A stretch of DNA of 58,223 nt from assembly GCA_020692205.1 (NCBI GenBank), contig JAIMKV010000025.1, positions 1-58,223 on the forward strand, given 5' to 3'. Under the pieces are notes generated by a model. The model was not told the origin of the DNA and did no database searches. It saw nothing but the letters and a program-made list of their open reading frames with translations. Source of the DNA: Myxosarcina sp. GA_180221_E-2-1-MAG-40_15. GTDB lineage: Bacteria > Cyanobacteriota > Cyanobacteriia > Cyanobacteriales > Xenococcaceae. Shown here in pieces: positions 7,315 through 16,775 of the stretch (its first letter is position 1; each line of letters starts with the position of its first letter). The translations under genes were made by a program, and so were the position numbers.

Positions 7315-8823
7315 TTACTGCCGATTTACCCCAGCCTGATACGCCATTGATTCTTCTGAAGAAGGGTGTACTGCTTCTGGTTCACCATGACCTCCAGTAG
7401 GTTCTTTGAGGAAAAAGGCACAAAGACTAGCCACAATCAAAGCTACTACTCCTAGCATTTGGAAAAAGAATTTATCGCCACCACCCCCTTCTGGAAGCAA
7501 GCTATAGATAGTCAGATAAGCTACTGCCCCCACATTGCCGTAAGCTCCTACATTACCTGCTATTTGACCAGTGACGCGATGTTTCACCAGAGGAACAATA
7601 GCATAGGTCGCACCTTCAGATGCCATGACAAAGAACGAGGCAAGCATAGTCATCATCACAATTAAGGGAAGAGCTACTGTACCGAGACTGCTAAAAATTA
7701 GATAACCAATACCAGTACCAGCTAGGGTTACAGCTAGTGTCCACTTACGACTGCCAATTTTGTCAGAAATAAAACCACCACCAGGACGAGCGACTAAATT
7801 CATAAAGGCATAAGTTCCAGCAATTCCCCCTGCCAGTGTTGCCGTTAAGCCAAAAGTACTTTCAAAAAAGGCTGGGAGTATCGAAACAACGGCTAATTCC
7901 GAGCCAAAGTTAGCAATATAAGCAAGTTCTAAAAGCGCGACTTGGGAAAACTGATAGCGGTCTGCTGCTGGATAGCGTTTTGCTCCAGTGATCAGTTTGC
8001 GATTGACTTTGTAAATATTGAACGCCTGAAATAAATATAGAGCCACTAGACTAACCCAGAGCAAATACATCGTAACGCCGCCATACAGCCCTGCTTTTTG
8101 TAACCGCCAAACAATTACACCTAAAATTCCTACTAGAGGTATGTTCATTAAAAGTAAAAACCAGAAATCTTTTTTGCTGGTTACTTCTAGTCCTGCACTA
8201 CTTTCTGGTCGCTGATAAACTTTGCCTGGAGGGGTATCTGCGACGTTAAAAAAATAAAAGACTCCATAGAGAGCCGCAATAATTCCTGTCAGAGCGATCG
8301 CCAATCTCCAGTTGAGTTGACTAGCGGTAAAAACAGCAGCTAACGTAGCAATAGTCGGTAGCGTAAATGCCGATGCTGCCGAACCAAAGTTACCCCAACC
8401 ACCATATATTCCTTCTGCTAAACCAATTTCTTCTGAACTGAACCACTCGGCTACCATCCGAATCCCAATGACAAACCCACAGCCGACAATACTCAAAGCC
8501 AAACGACTAATAATTAACTGAGTAAAGTTTTGCGAGAGTGCAAAGGCAATAGAAGGAATAGCTGCATAGATCAGCAAACAAGAATAGGTGATTCGTGGGC
8601 CAAGGCGGTCTAAGATCATCCCGACAATAATCCTTGCGGGAACTGTAAGAGCGACATTACAAAGAGCGATCGTTCTTATCTGTGCTGGCTCTAGACCAAA
8701 TTCTGCTTGCACTGCGGTGGTAAAAGGAGCAAAGTTAAACCAGACGACAAAGCTTAAGAAAAAAGCAAACCAAGTAAGATGCAAAATGCGGTAGCGACCA
8801 CTAAAGGAAAAAATTCCAGACAT
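7315..8823 (-). CDS. nrtP: NrtP-type nitrate/nitrite permease (MFS)
   Basis: A 502-residue major facilitator protein with about 12 membrane helices. The N terminus (TWFAFFLSFVVWFNFAPF) and the family motif GWGNFGSAASAF near residue 145 identify the nitrate/nitrite porter (NarK/NasA/NrtP) family. In cyanobacteria NrtP imports nitrate and nitrite, replacing the ABC transporter NrtABCD in many marine and mat forms. A consensus NtcA-activated promoter lies about 100 bases upstream (8920-8961), consistent with nitrogen control. No nirA or narB gene is adjacent. Confidence 0.9.
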   Translation of the reverse strand: MSGIFSFSGRYRILHLTWFAFFLSFVVWFNFAPFTTAVQAEFGLEPAQIRTIALCNVALTVPARIIVGMILDRLGPRITYSCLLIYAAIPSIAFALSQNFTQLIISRLALSIVGCGFVIGIRMVAEWFSSEEIGLAEGIYGGWGNFGSAASAFTLPTIATLAAVFTASQLNWRLAIALTGIIAALYGVFYFFNVADTPPGKVYQRPESSAGLEVTSKKDFWFLLLMNIPLVGILGVIVWRLQKAGLYGGVTMYLLWVSLVALYLFQAFNIYKVNRKLITGAKRYPAADRYQFSQVALLELAYIANFGSELAVVSILPAFFESTFGLTATLAGGIAGTYAFMNLVARPGGGFISDKIGSRKWTLAVTLAGTGIGYLIFSSLGTVALPLIVMMTMLASFFVMASEGATYAIVPLVKHRVTGQIAGNVGAYGNVGAVAYLTIYSLLPEGGGGDKFFFQMLGVVALIVASLCAFFLKEPTGGHGEPEAVHPSSEESMAYQAGVNRQ

Positions 8824-8919
8824 AGTAATGTTAGATTGATTATTCTTTTGGCGATTTACGGTTTTTATTGTCTATAGTGAATCGTCTATTTGTTCTGATC
8901 TTTGAAAAACATTAGAACA

Positions 8920-8961
8920 ATATTAATAAAACACTAATTAATTGACAGTAAAGTTTATTAC
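8920..8961 (-). promoter_or_regulatory. NtcA-activated promoter of nrtP
   Basis: On the minus strand GTA-N8-TAC (8961-8948) matches the NtcA consensus exactly. After 22 bases comes TAATAT (8925-8920), a TAN3T -10 box at the spacing of class II NtcA promoters. The predicted transcript would have a leader of about 90 bases before the ATG at 8823. The rest of 8824-9124 shows no gene. Confidence 0.85.
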
Positions 8962-9124
8962 CGTTTGCCAATCAATATAGAAAAATCTCAATCGAACAAA
9001 ATGTATATTTAGTTACCCTTACTTGGTCTAACAACTCTTTTGATGCTGTTTAGGTTGGCTATTGATGCGATTATTGAATTAAAACTAGCAAATAATTTAA
9101 ACCAGTATTGCGCTGAAACGCAAT

Positions 9125-9892
9125 TTATTTACTGGTTTTTTCTTGAAATATTTCTCTAATCTCTTGCCAAAGCTCTTTTAATAGCTGTTTTACCTGCTTT
9201 TCTTTGCGGGCGACTGCACCGCCAGTTGCACCTAGCTTTTCCTCAAATTGGGCTCTTTTGCGTTTAACGGGTTCGGTAAAGACTTCTGGATCTTCTTTGG
9301 CTTTGTCATACCAGACTTTGGCATCATCCAGATATTTCCCAACATCGCCTTCACCGTAACGACTAGCTAAATTTGCCTGTAATACGGCAGTTTGAGCTTT
9401 TAAGCGAGCATAATGTTTTTGCAGGATGGCAAACTCTTCGCTATTGCCGATATTGATGATCGCTTCAGCGATCGCCTCTTTTATTTTATCTGGTTGCGAC
9501 TTACTTTCGGTTTCAACTTCTGCTAAAGCCTGATCAATTTCCTGCTGTAGTTCTTGTTCTTCTGAGACTACTTGAGCTTCTAAAGTAGTAATTTCTGATT
9601 GAGTTTGCGCGATTTTTTGTCTTCTGGCTTCGCTGATGCCATCAATTACACCTTGAATAGACGCAGTGACTTCTTCTTTTACTTCACCACCTGTTTCTTT
9701 AGCCGTTTCGGTAACAGCCGAGATCGCATCTTGGACTAAGCTGGTTATTTCGCCTCTACCTGATTTGATTTCTGAGACTGCTTCAGCGATCGCATTTTTG
9801 ATAATTTCGCGAATCTTTTCAGTTTTTAATTCTCCAGTCTGTTTTGCCTGTTGCAAATCAGCAATGATTCTTTGTTTTCTTGAGTCAGACAT
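9125..9892 (-). CDS. Helical coiled-coil protein, function unknown
   Basis: A 255-residue, Glu/Lys/Ala-rich protein that appears almost wholly helical. Amphipathic repeats (EVKEEVTASIQGVIDGISEA) recall phasin- or apolipoprotein-like helices, and the C terminus is a basic coiled coil (KEKQVKQLLKELWQEIREI). There are no signal peptide or membrane segments. The ATG at 9892 is preferred over the TTG at 9898 because AGGG lies 9 bases upstream of it. It may bind surfaces or stack with itself, but no function is established. Confidence 0.65.
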   Translation of the reverse strand: MSDSRKQRIIADLQQAKQTGELKTEKIREIIKNAIAEAVSEIKSGRGEITSLVQDAISAVTETAKETGGEVKEEVTASIQGVIDGISEARRQKIAQTQSEITTLEAQVVSEEQELQQEIDQALAEVETESKSQPDKIKEAIAEAIINIGNSEEFAILQKHYARLKAQTAVLQANLASRYGEGDVGKYLDDAKVWYDKAKEDPEVFTEPVKRKRAQFEEKLGATGGAVARKEKQVKQLLKELWQEIREIFQEKTSK

Positions 9893-10223
9893 AATCAACC
9901 ACCCTGGTTATCGATTAACTTGAATTCATCTTCAAGTCTTGTATATTCATCTTAGGATTGAAGCAGTGCCTGTCGTGTAGTACTAATGGTAGAAAAAACC
10001 CCACCTTGAAGTCAGGAGTCGGGAGTCAGTGGACTTACGGCAAGAGAAGCGATCGCTTTTGTTAGTTTGTCGGCGGCAGAGATGGCTTTTGGCTTGAGAA
10101 TTACCTTATTGATTCACCCTTTTAGTCTTATTGTTTATCGAGAACAATTTTATTTTCAACCAAGATTAAAAATAAATAACCCCCGACGCTCAAAATATTT
10201 TGATTAGAGGTAGTCTAAAAACA
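9893..10223. other. Intergenic region with heptamer repeat tract
   Basis: This 331-base gap separates two divergent genes. It holds a heptamer-type tract at 10008-10028 (GAAGTCA, GGAGTCG, GGAGTCA) and one HIP1 octamer. I see no gene, and no clear promoter box that I would defend. Confidence 0.5.
10008..10028. repeat. Short tandem heptamer repeat (three units)
   Basis: Three consecutive 7-bp units GAAGTCA/GGAGTCG/GGAGTCA. Such short tandemly repeated heptamers (STRR) are common in cyanobacterial genomes. The same unit appears at 11647-11671, on the other side of the ATP-grasp gene. Confidence 0.7.
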
Positions 10224-11648
10224 ATGAGACTAAATCACTACGATACAAAAGACTGCTATGACGAATATATGCTTGCTTCTGGAGAATCACGCTCGGAAGT
10301 AGTCCCTATTGTGAAGTGGATTCAAGAACTTGCTTCTGGAGAACTTCAGCATCACCAAGAAGCTGCCCAACAGCTCTTAGCCGCCAAAAATGTCACTTTT
10401 AGAGTCGGAGAAGAAGAGAGAGTGTTTCCTTTCGATCTGATTCCTCGCGTTATTCCAGCAGCCCAATGGCGCTATCTTAAACAAGGACTTCAGCAACGAG
10501 TTGCGGCCCTTAATCTTTTCTGTGCTGATATTTATCACCGTCAGCTAATCGTTAAAGACGGCGAAATTCCGCAATCAATTATTGATTCAGCCGTGAACTT
10601 TATTCCTGAATGTCGGGGTGTAAAACCACCAGCAGGTGTTTGGTGTCATATCAGTGGGACAGATCTGGTGCGCGATCGCCATGGAATCTGGTATGTTTTA
10701 GAAGACAACCTGCGAGTGCCTTCTGGAGTATCTTACACCATGGAAAATCGTCAGGTAATGAAAAAATTGCTGCCTCAGCTTCTAAGCAAATTAGCGATCG
10801 CTCCTGTAGATGATTATCCTCAACAGTTGCGCAAAACTCTGCTTAATTCTACTCCTGATGGAGTTAGCGAACCTAATATCGCTATTCTTACCCCTGGTAA
10901 ACAGTCGTCCGCCTATTTTGAACACGCTTATCTAGCCAAACAAATGGGGGTTTATTTGGTGGAGGCAAAGGATATAGTGCTAGAAGATGGCTATCTGCAC
11001 ATGCATACTGACCAAGGACTACAACGAGTTGATGTAATTTACCGACGGGGAGGAGAAAAACTTTTTGACTCTTTAAAGTCAGGCGGGAATTACCCTTCTG
11101 GTACTGCTGCGATCGCCGATCTGTGTCACCAAGGCAAACTCTCTGTAGCTAATGCTTTGGGTACGGGGGTAGCAGACGATAAAGTTGTCTATGCTTATGT
11201 CCCTAAGATGATTCGTTATTATTTAGGTGAAGAACCAATTTTGCCTAACGTCCCTACTTATTTATGTTGGCAGGAGTCAGATTGCCAGTATGTTCTCGAA
11301 CATCTTGATGAGTTGGTGGTAAAATCAGCCAGCGAAGAAGGGGGACATGGAATGTTAATCGGCACTAAGGCTACTAAATCTGAACGAGAAGCATTTGCTA
11401 AGAAAATTAAATCCCAACCTCGCAGTTATATAGCACAACCAATAATTAAGCTTTCTAGCATTCCTACCGTCTTTGGCGATCGCTTAGAAGGGCGACATAC
11501 AGATCTACGCCCTTACATTATCCATCAAGGGGAAGAGATTTATGTTTATCCTGGTGGACTGACGCGGGTGGCAATGGAGTCAGGACAATTAGTAGTTAAC
11601 TCTTCTCAGGGTGGCGGGAGTAAAGATACTTGGGTACAGATTAATTGA
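10224..11648 (+). CDS. Circularly permuted ATP-grasp type 2 protein
   Basis: A 474-residue soluble protein of the CP_ATP-grasp_2 (DUF404/DUF407) family. Conserved stretches include YEDNLRVPSGVSYTMENR-like (here LEDNLRVPSGVSYTMENR) near 165, VIYRRGGEKLFD near 275 and VKSASEEGGHGML near 370. The family probably forms carboxylate-amine or peptide bonds and is usually encoded with an alpha-E domain and a transglutaminase-like gene; neither is present here, so it is an orphan. I chose ATG 10224 (MRLNHYD) because it fits the usual N terminus better than TTG 10200. Its substrate is unknown. Confidence 0.85.
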   Translation: MRLNHYDTKDCYDEYMLASGESRSEVVPIVKWIQELASGELQHHQEAAQQLLAAKNVTFRVGEEERVFPFDLIPRVIPAAQWRYLKQGLQQRVAALNLFCADIYHRQLIVKDGEIPQSIIDSAVNFIPECRGVKPPAGVWCHISGTDLVRDRHGIWYVLEDNLRVPSGVSYTMENRQVMKKLLPQLLSKLAIAPVDDYPQQLRKTLLNSTPDGVSEPNIAILTPGKQSSAYFEHAYLAKQMGVYLVEAKDIVLEDGYLHMHTDQGLQRVDVIYRRGGEKLFDSLKSGGNYPSGTAAIADLCHQGKLSVANALGTGVADDKVVYAYVPKMIRYYLGEEPILPNVPTYLCWQESDCQYVLEHLDELVVKSASEEGGHGMLIGTKATKSEREAFAKKIKSQPRSYIAQPIIKLSSIPTVFGDRLEGRHTDLRPYIIHQGEEIYVYPGGLTRVAMESGQLVVNSSQGGGSKDTWVQIN

Positions 11649-11671
11649 AGTCAGAAGTCAGAAGTCAGAAG
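11647..11671. repeat. Tandem heptamer repeat GAAGTCA x3.5
   Basis: Three full and one partial GAAGTCA unit overlap the stop codon of the ATP-grasp gene. This is an STRR-type repeat. Confidence 0.8.
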
Positions 11672-11736
11672 GTAAAATATAAATGTAGTTGCTTTAAATT
11701 ATACTATAATTTAAAATCGTTTTCAGTTGCAGTTTG

Positions 11737-13275
11737 CTACTTAATTTTGCTCAGTCCTAATAATCCACCCAGCAAAAGTAATGTTGGGGTTAGCCAGTCT
11801 CCCCAACGCACATATAAAGTTTGGTTTTGCCGACGGTAGATAGTGTGTTGGTGAATTGCATACTGATCTATCTGGGAAATCCACAAAGTATTGCCGTGAG
11901 GATCGACGATCGCTGAATAACCTGTATTAGTTGCTCTGGCTGCCCAGCGATCGCTTTCTATGGCTCGCATTACGTCATGGGCATGGTGTTGAGTTGGCAT
12001 CACTGTACTATAATGGGCATTATTCGATGCAGTAATGATAAACTCTCCCCCCGCTTTTGCCTGTCGCCAAAAGTGTTGCGGAAAGGCTGATTCGTAGCAG
12101 ATAGCCACAATTGCTCGACCAAAGGGAGTATCAAAGATTTGCTTGGGTTTACCTGCTGCTAGATGAGCTTCTAGAGGCGATAAGCGATCAATCAATTCTC
12201 CTAAAACTGATTCAAAGGGAATATATTCCCCCAAAGGTACAAGCTTATATTTATCGTAACGACTATATGTTTCTCCTGCGCCTGTTAGGGTAAATAAACT
12301 ATTGGTATAGCTATCACCATCTCTACCGTTTGCACCAACCCAAGCAGGTACTTTTTGCGTAATTACTGCCTGATAAAAACTAGAATTATCAATAATATCC
12401 TCCCAATAAAAAGGTAATGCTCCTTCGGGAGTTAAGACTACATCTACACCTTGTTTAGCTAGTCTTTGATAGCCAGAAGTATAGCCAGCGATCGCTCTAC
12501 GCCATCCTTCGGAATATAGTTTGATTGCATTGGGTATATTGCCTTGAATCATGCCAACTTTTAATGGGGCTAAGTTATCTTTGGCTATTGGTATTTGGTA
12601 GATGTAGAAACCTAATACATGACTAAATATTAATACTATTAAAGCAAAAAAAAGTAAGACTTTACTTTTTGACTTAATCTTATATTGCCAAGCTAAAATA
12701 GATTCAGCAATAAGTCCATTAACGGCAATAATTACCGCAGTAACTGTATTAATTCCTGATATTTTTCCTAGTTGTAGGATTACTAAATTATGGGGACTTT
12801 GAGTATAGGAGATCGCTGGCCACCATAGAGGGGTATAAGTCCACAAGGTTTCCAAACCACACCATAAAGCTATTCCCATTAAAACTCGAATTAAACTACT
12901 TGCAAGATTTTTACCTGTAATTTTTTGATTAATTAATCCCCACAAAAATGACCAGCTAATTACTACTCCCGCACCCCACAAAGTAATAAAAACCCAACAA
13001 AAAAGTGCAATTAATAAACTGGATAACCAGGGTACTCCCATCCAAGTCATAGGATGGACTCCAGTAATCCAAAATAAAGCTAAACCATCATAACCAACTC
13101 CCCAAACTAAACCCAGAATAATGAATTGTTTGAGAGATTTTTCTTGTCTAATTAAAATCCATAAAGGTACTAAAGCAACCCAAGCAAAATACCAGGCATT
13201 AAATGGTGCAGGTGCTAATCCCATTAGAATTCCACTAAGTAAAGATATGATTGTTGGTTTAGTTTTTAATGACAT
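11737..13275 (-). CDS. lnt: Apolipoprotein N-acyltransferase
   Basis: A 512-residue inner-membrane enzyme that adds the third acyl chain to lipoproteins. There are several membrane helices in the first 235 residues, then a nitrilase-like domain with the catalytic triad visible: Glu284 in VVLTPEGALPF, Lys344 in KYKLVPLGEYIP and Cys393 in AICYESAFP. One C-terminal helix (LTPTLLLLGGLLGL) anchors it. It follows argS after 40 bases and probably shares its transcript. Length and motifs are typical. Confidence 0.93.
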   Translation of the reverse strand: MSLKTKPTIISLLSGILMGLAPAPFNAWYFAWVALVPLWILIRQEKSLKQFIILGLVWGVGYDGLALFWITGVHPMTWMGVPWLSSLLIALFCWVFITLWGAGVVISWSFLWGLINQKITGKNLASSLIRVLMGIALWCGLETLWTYTPLWWPAISYTQSPHNLVILQLGKISGINTVTAVIIAVNGLIAESILAWQYKIKSKSKVLLFFALIVLIFSHVLGFYIYQIPIAKDNLAPLKVGMIQGNIPNAIKLYSEGWRRAIAGYTSGYQRLAKQGVDVVLTPEGALPFYWEDIIDNSSFYQAVITQKVPAWVGANGRDGDSYTNSLFTLTGAGETYSRYDKYKLVPLGEYIPFESVLGELIDRLSPLEAHLAAGKPKQIFDTPFGRAIVAICYESAFPQHFWRQAKAGGEFIITASNNAHYSTVMPTQHHAHDVMRAIESDRWAARATNTGYSAIVDPHGNTLWISQIDQYAIHQHTIYRRQNQTLYVRWGDWLTPTLLLLGGLLGLSKIK

Positions 13276-13315
13276 GAGGGAAGTCTAATAATTTGTCAAC
13301 CACTATATCCACGGC

Positions 13316-15073
13316 TTACATTCTTTCTAATACTTCAATTCCTAATAAAAATAACCCTAACTTAATAGTTCTAGCGGTTAAATCAGCCAAGATTAAACGA
13401 TAAGTTCTTTGAGGTTCATCTGCTTGTAAGACAGGACATTGGTCGTAAAATTGATTAAATTTTTGACTTAACTCAAACAAATATAAGCAAATACGGTTCG
13501 GTAATAAATCCTTTTCGACATCTTTAATATTTGTCTCAAATTGCAAGATATGTTTAGCCAAACTTAATTCAGCTTCTTGCTCTAAAACAATTTCGACATT
13601 ACTTAACTTAGAAAAATCAATGTTGCCTTTACGACTAATTCCTTGTACCCGTACATAAGCGTAAAGTAAATAAGGAGCAGTGTTACCTTTAAGGTCTAGC
13701 ATTTTATCGTAGCTAAACCTGTAATCTGACACACGATTGTGGCTAAGATCTGCATATTTAACGGCACTAATACCAATTACTTGCGCAGCATGGTTAATAA
13801 ATTCTTCTGTTTCGTTTCTATTTTCTTCAGCAAACCTAGCTTCTAAGTCAGCACGAACTCTTGCTATGGCTTCATTTAATAAATCTTGCAGCCTAACCGC
13901 CTCTCCTGAACGAGTTTTGAGCTTTTTGCCATCTTCTCCTAAAACTAACCCAAATTCCGCGTGAACAAAGTCGTGTTGTTCTGTAATCCAGCCGGCACGT
14001 TTACCCACTTGAAAGATTTGAGCGAAATGATTATTTTGTTCTGAACCTACGGGATAGATAACTCGTTGAACTTTGTCTTCTCTAACTCGATAACGAATAG
14101 CTGCCAGATCCGTGGTGGCATAGTTATATCCCCCATCAGATTTTTTGACAATTAACGGTAAAGGATCACCATCTCTATTGGTAAAACCTTCTAGAAAGAC
14201 ACACATTGCCCCTTCACTGGCTTCTAAGAGATTTAACTGATCTAGCTCTTGTAAGGTATCGGCTAAAAAAGGATTGTAAAAGGATTCGCCTCGTTCAATG
14301 AACGTCGATAATCCCATCAAGTCATATATTTGGCGATAGGAACGACTGGATAATTCACAGACAATTTTCCAGGCTTTAATGGTGGCTGGGTCTTCTGCCT
14401 GTAACTGCACTACCGCTTGTCTGGAAGCTTCACGGAAATTTTCATCTTCGTCAAATCGCTTCTTTGCTTGACGATAAAAAGTGCCTAGTTCTCCTAAATT
14501 AAGTTCTTGCTGGCTTGTCAAAGCTTCAGGATAAGCTTCTCTTAAATAAGCAATTAACATGCCAAACGGAGTACCCCAATCACCTATGTGACTAATACGT
14601 AGAACATCGTGACCCACAAATTCTAAAATTCGACTGAGACACTCACCAATAATTGCCGATCGCAAATGTCCCACGTGCATTTCTTTGGCAACATTGGGAC
14701 TAGGATAATCGACTATAATTCGTTGCGGATTTTTGGTTGTTTCAATACCTAGTCTGGGATCAGAGTGGATTTTACGCAATACTTTCCCAATATAATTAGA
14801 TTTTACCATAAAGTTGATAAATCCTGGGCCAGCAATTGTCGGTGTCTCACACATCTGCTCAATTTGAAGTTGGTCAATAATCGCTTGGGCGATCGCACGA
14901 GGATTTTGCTTGAGGGGTTTGGCTAGAGATAGAGCTATGTTAGACTGATAATCGCCAAATTGAGGATTATTAGTTGGCACGACCAGAGGATCGCTATCCT
15001 CAAATTCTGAACCAAAAGCAGATACCAGAGCTTGGCTAACCGAATCTTGAAGCTGTTGGAGAATGGAAGTCAT
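13316..15073 (-). CDS. argS: Arginyl-tRNA synthetase
   Basis: A 585-residue class I synthetase. The N-terminal additional domain is followed by the HIGH-type motif HVGH at 133-136. As usual for ArgS, a canonical KMSK is replaced (KKLKTRSG). The C-terminal anticodon-binding domain ends [10 protein letters not shown]. It charges tRNA-Arg in the cytoplasm. It is probably first in an operon with lnt. Confidence 0.96.
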   Translation of the reverse strand: MTSILQQLQDSVSQALVSAFGSEFEDSDPLVVPTNNPQFGDYQSNIALSLAKPLKQNPRAIAQAIIDQLQIEQMCETPTIAGPGFINFMVKSNYIGKVLRKIHSDPRLGIETTKNPQRIIVDYPSPNVAKEMHVGHLRSAIIGECLSRILEFVGHDVLRISHIGDWGTPFGMLIAYLREAYPEALTSQQELNLGELGTFYRQAKKRFDEDENFREASRQAVVQLQAEDPATIKAWKIVCELSSRSYRQIYDLMGLSTFIERGESFYNPFLADTLQELDQLNLLEASEGAMCVFLEGFTNRDGDPLPLIVKKSDGGYNYATTDLAAIRYRVREDKVQRVIYPVGSEQNNHFAQIFQVGKRAGWITEQHDFVHAEFGLVLGEDGKKLKTRSGEAVRLQDLLNEAIARVRADLEARFAEENRNETEEFINHAAQVIGISAVKYADLSHNRVSDYRFSYDKMLDLKGNTAPYLLYAYVRVQGISRKGNIDFSKLSNVEIVLEQEAELSLAKHILQFETNIKDVEKDLLPNRICLYLFELSQKFNQFYDQCPVLQADEPQRTYRLILADLTARTIKLGLFLLGIEVLERM

Positions 15074-15145
15074 GATGTTTATTTATTTGAGCCAGAAGAC
15101 AGTTTTAGCCGATCAGCAGCTATTCCCAGGATAATTAATTTACCA

Positions 15146-15937
15146 TCAATTTGTTCCAAGCCGATCTGCCGTAGACATAAAAATTGAACCTGTATGGGCT
15201 TGAGGGGCAGATTTGTCTTCTACCGTAATCGCAATTTGATTAATCGTCCTCGGTTCGAGATGTGGTTGGGGAACAGCAATTTCTCGATTAAAATCGCCTG
15301 ATTCGTTTACTTGAAAAACCGCAGTCAAAATTGCTCCTTTATCATCTGTGGTATACGGAACGTCTTTACCCACCACCGTCCATAAAGCGTAAACTTTTTC
15401 TGGAGGTAAAACTGGTAGATTATTAGCGATCAGAGTAGCGTTTAGTTGGTTAGGGTTAACAACTAGCTTGGCTGTTGTTGTCTTGGGTAAATCTTCTCCC
15501 TCCAATAAGTAGGTATTTTGAGCGATCGCTGAATCGACATCAGTTTGAACCGTTTGGATCGTGCGCCACAGACGATAGTTAGCAATACCTAGTATGGCAA
15601 TTGTTGCGCTCGCGATCGCGCCTAGAATTTTACCCAATAATTTGGGCTTAGATGATGTGGTTGCTTCTAAGTTATTAACCGCAGGTTTTGCTGTTGCCAC
15701 ATCAACTTTTTGAGCATTGGCTGCGGTTAAAACGCGATCGCGCAAAGCAACTGGCGGTGATATTTCTGGAGAAGTGTAAGTTAAATCTAAAGCCTGCTGC
15801 ATGGTTGTTACCTGGTCGATCAGGTGAGGATTTTCGCTTAACATCTCTTCAAACAATAAAGCTTCGGCCGGACTCAAATTTCCCAAGACATAACCTGAAA
15901 TTAGTAGCTGTTCGCAATCTGATGGTAGTGTTGACAT
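15146..15937 (-). CDS. RskA/anti-sigma-K type membrane anti-sigma factor
   Basis: A 263-residue protein. Residues 1-75 form a helical cytoplasmic anti-sigma region (LISGYVLGNLSPAEALLFEE), 103-121 a single membrane helix (ILGAIASATIAILGIANYR), and 150-260 the RskA-type extracytoplasmic domain (VLPPEKVYALWTVVG and a C-terminal TVEDKSAPQAHTGSI). The gene starts 4 bases after the ECF sigma gene, so the pair is co-expressed. It likely sequesters the sigma factor until an envelope signal triggers its proteolysis. A zinc-binding HxxxCxxC motif is not seen. Confidence 0.87.
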   Translation of the reverse strand: MSTLPSDCEQLLISGYVLGNLSPAEALLFEEMLSENPHLIDQVTTMQQALDLTYTSPEISPPVALRDRVLTAANAQKVDVATAKPAVNNLEATTSSKPKLLGKILGAIASATIAILGIANYRLWRTIQTVQTDVDSAIAQNTYLLEGEDLPKTTTAKLVVNPNQLNATLIANNLPVLPPEKVYALWTVVGKDVPYTTDDKGAILTAVFQVNESGDFNREIAVPQPHLEPRTINQIAITVEDKSAPQAHTGSIFMSTADRLGTN

Positions 15938-15941
15938 AATG

Positions 15942-16523
15942 CTAAGACTGCCCCCTCAACTTGATTAGGGCTTGACGCAGTTTGAGTAAGCCACGGCGCG
16001 ATCTTGATTTAACTGTTCCTAGTGCAATATTTAACTGGTTGGCAATTTCTGACTGGCTTAAGCCTTGATAGTATGCCATTTTCAACACTTCTTGTTCTTG
16101 AATTGATAGCTGTTTGAGAGCCTCTTGTACCTCATGCGATCGCTCTAATTGAGCAACTTTGACCATCGGGCTTTCGGACAACACCTTAGTGGTTTCATCT
16201 AATGATTGATTGCGGAGCTTTTTTTGGTTTCTGCTACGGGATCTCAAACGGTCTAAGGCACGCGATCGCGTTAATATTCCCAAATAAGTACGTAAAGTTC
16301 CTCGCTTGGGATCGTAAGAGCATTTTCTAGTCAGAAGCAAAAATATATCCTGGGTCAAGTCTTCTGCTTCAGTAGTATTTTGAAGCAGTCGTAATGCTAC
16401 CCCATATACTAAAGCAGCATGGCGATCGTATAAAATGGCTAAAATATCAGTCTGCCCATTCTGCAAGAGCAAAAATAAGTCTGCATCAGCCTGAGAAACA
16501 TGGCTGGGTGATTCAGAAGACAT
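15942..16523 (-). CDS. ECF-type sigma factor (SigK-like)
   Basis: A 193-residue sigma-70 family protein with region 2 (LYDRHAALVYGVALRLL, AEDLTQDIFLLL, RAYL-like TYLGILTRSRALDRLRS) and region 4 helix-turn-helix (LSQSEIANQLNIALGTVKSR). No regions 1 or 3 are present, as in ECF sigmas. It is coupled to the RskA-type anti-sigma gene downstream. Its targets are unknown. The hairpins at 16680-16737 lie in its 5' region, next to the DUF4394 gene. Confidence 0.92.
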   Translation of the reverse strand: MSSESPSHVSQADADLFLLLQNGQTDILAILYDRHAALVYGVALRLLQNTTEAEDLTQDIFLLLTRKCSYDPKRGTLRTYLGILTRSRALDRLRSRSRNQKKLRNQSLDETTKVLSESPMVKVAQLERSHEVQEALKQLSIQEQEVLKMAYYQGLSQSEIANQLNIALGTVKSRSRRGLLKLRQALIKLRGQS

Positions 16524-16679
16524 ATATGAAGACGAAGAGTAGCATACTTACATAATATCTTCTCTTGACCAAACTAGAAATGTAGGATAAAAAGCTTAAA
16601 TCAAAGCAAAGTAACCTTGGTTGTATATCCTAAAATACTGACATGGCATTACAATTCAGCAATGCCCTCAAATTTTGCT

Positions 16680-16737
16680 GCGCTCAATTACTTATCTGGG
16701 GAATTGAGCGCCTTTCGATGACGATAATTCCCCAGAT
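16680..16737. promoter_or_regulatory. Two overlapping, mutually exclusive perfect hairpins
   Basis: Arm pair A is GCGCTCAATT (16680-16689) with AATTGAGCGC (16702-16711). Arm pair B is ATCTGGGGAATT (16694-16705) with AATTCCCCAGAT (16726-16737). They share 16702-16705, so only one can be fully formed at a time. They lie 39 bases after the DUF4394 stop and upstream of the sigma gene, on the same strand. There is no U-tract on either side, so this is not a plain terminator; it may act as an attenuator or mRNA 3' stabiliser. Confidence 0.55.
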
Positions 16738-16775
16738 CCTGCTACCAATTAATTACGGTACTTGAATCAATTATT

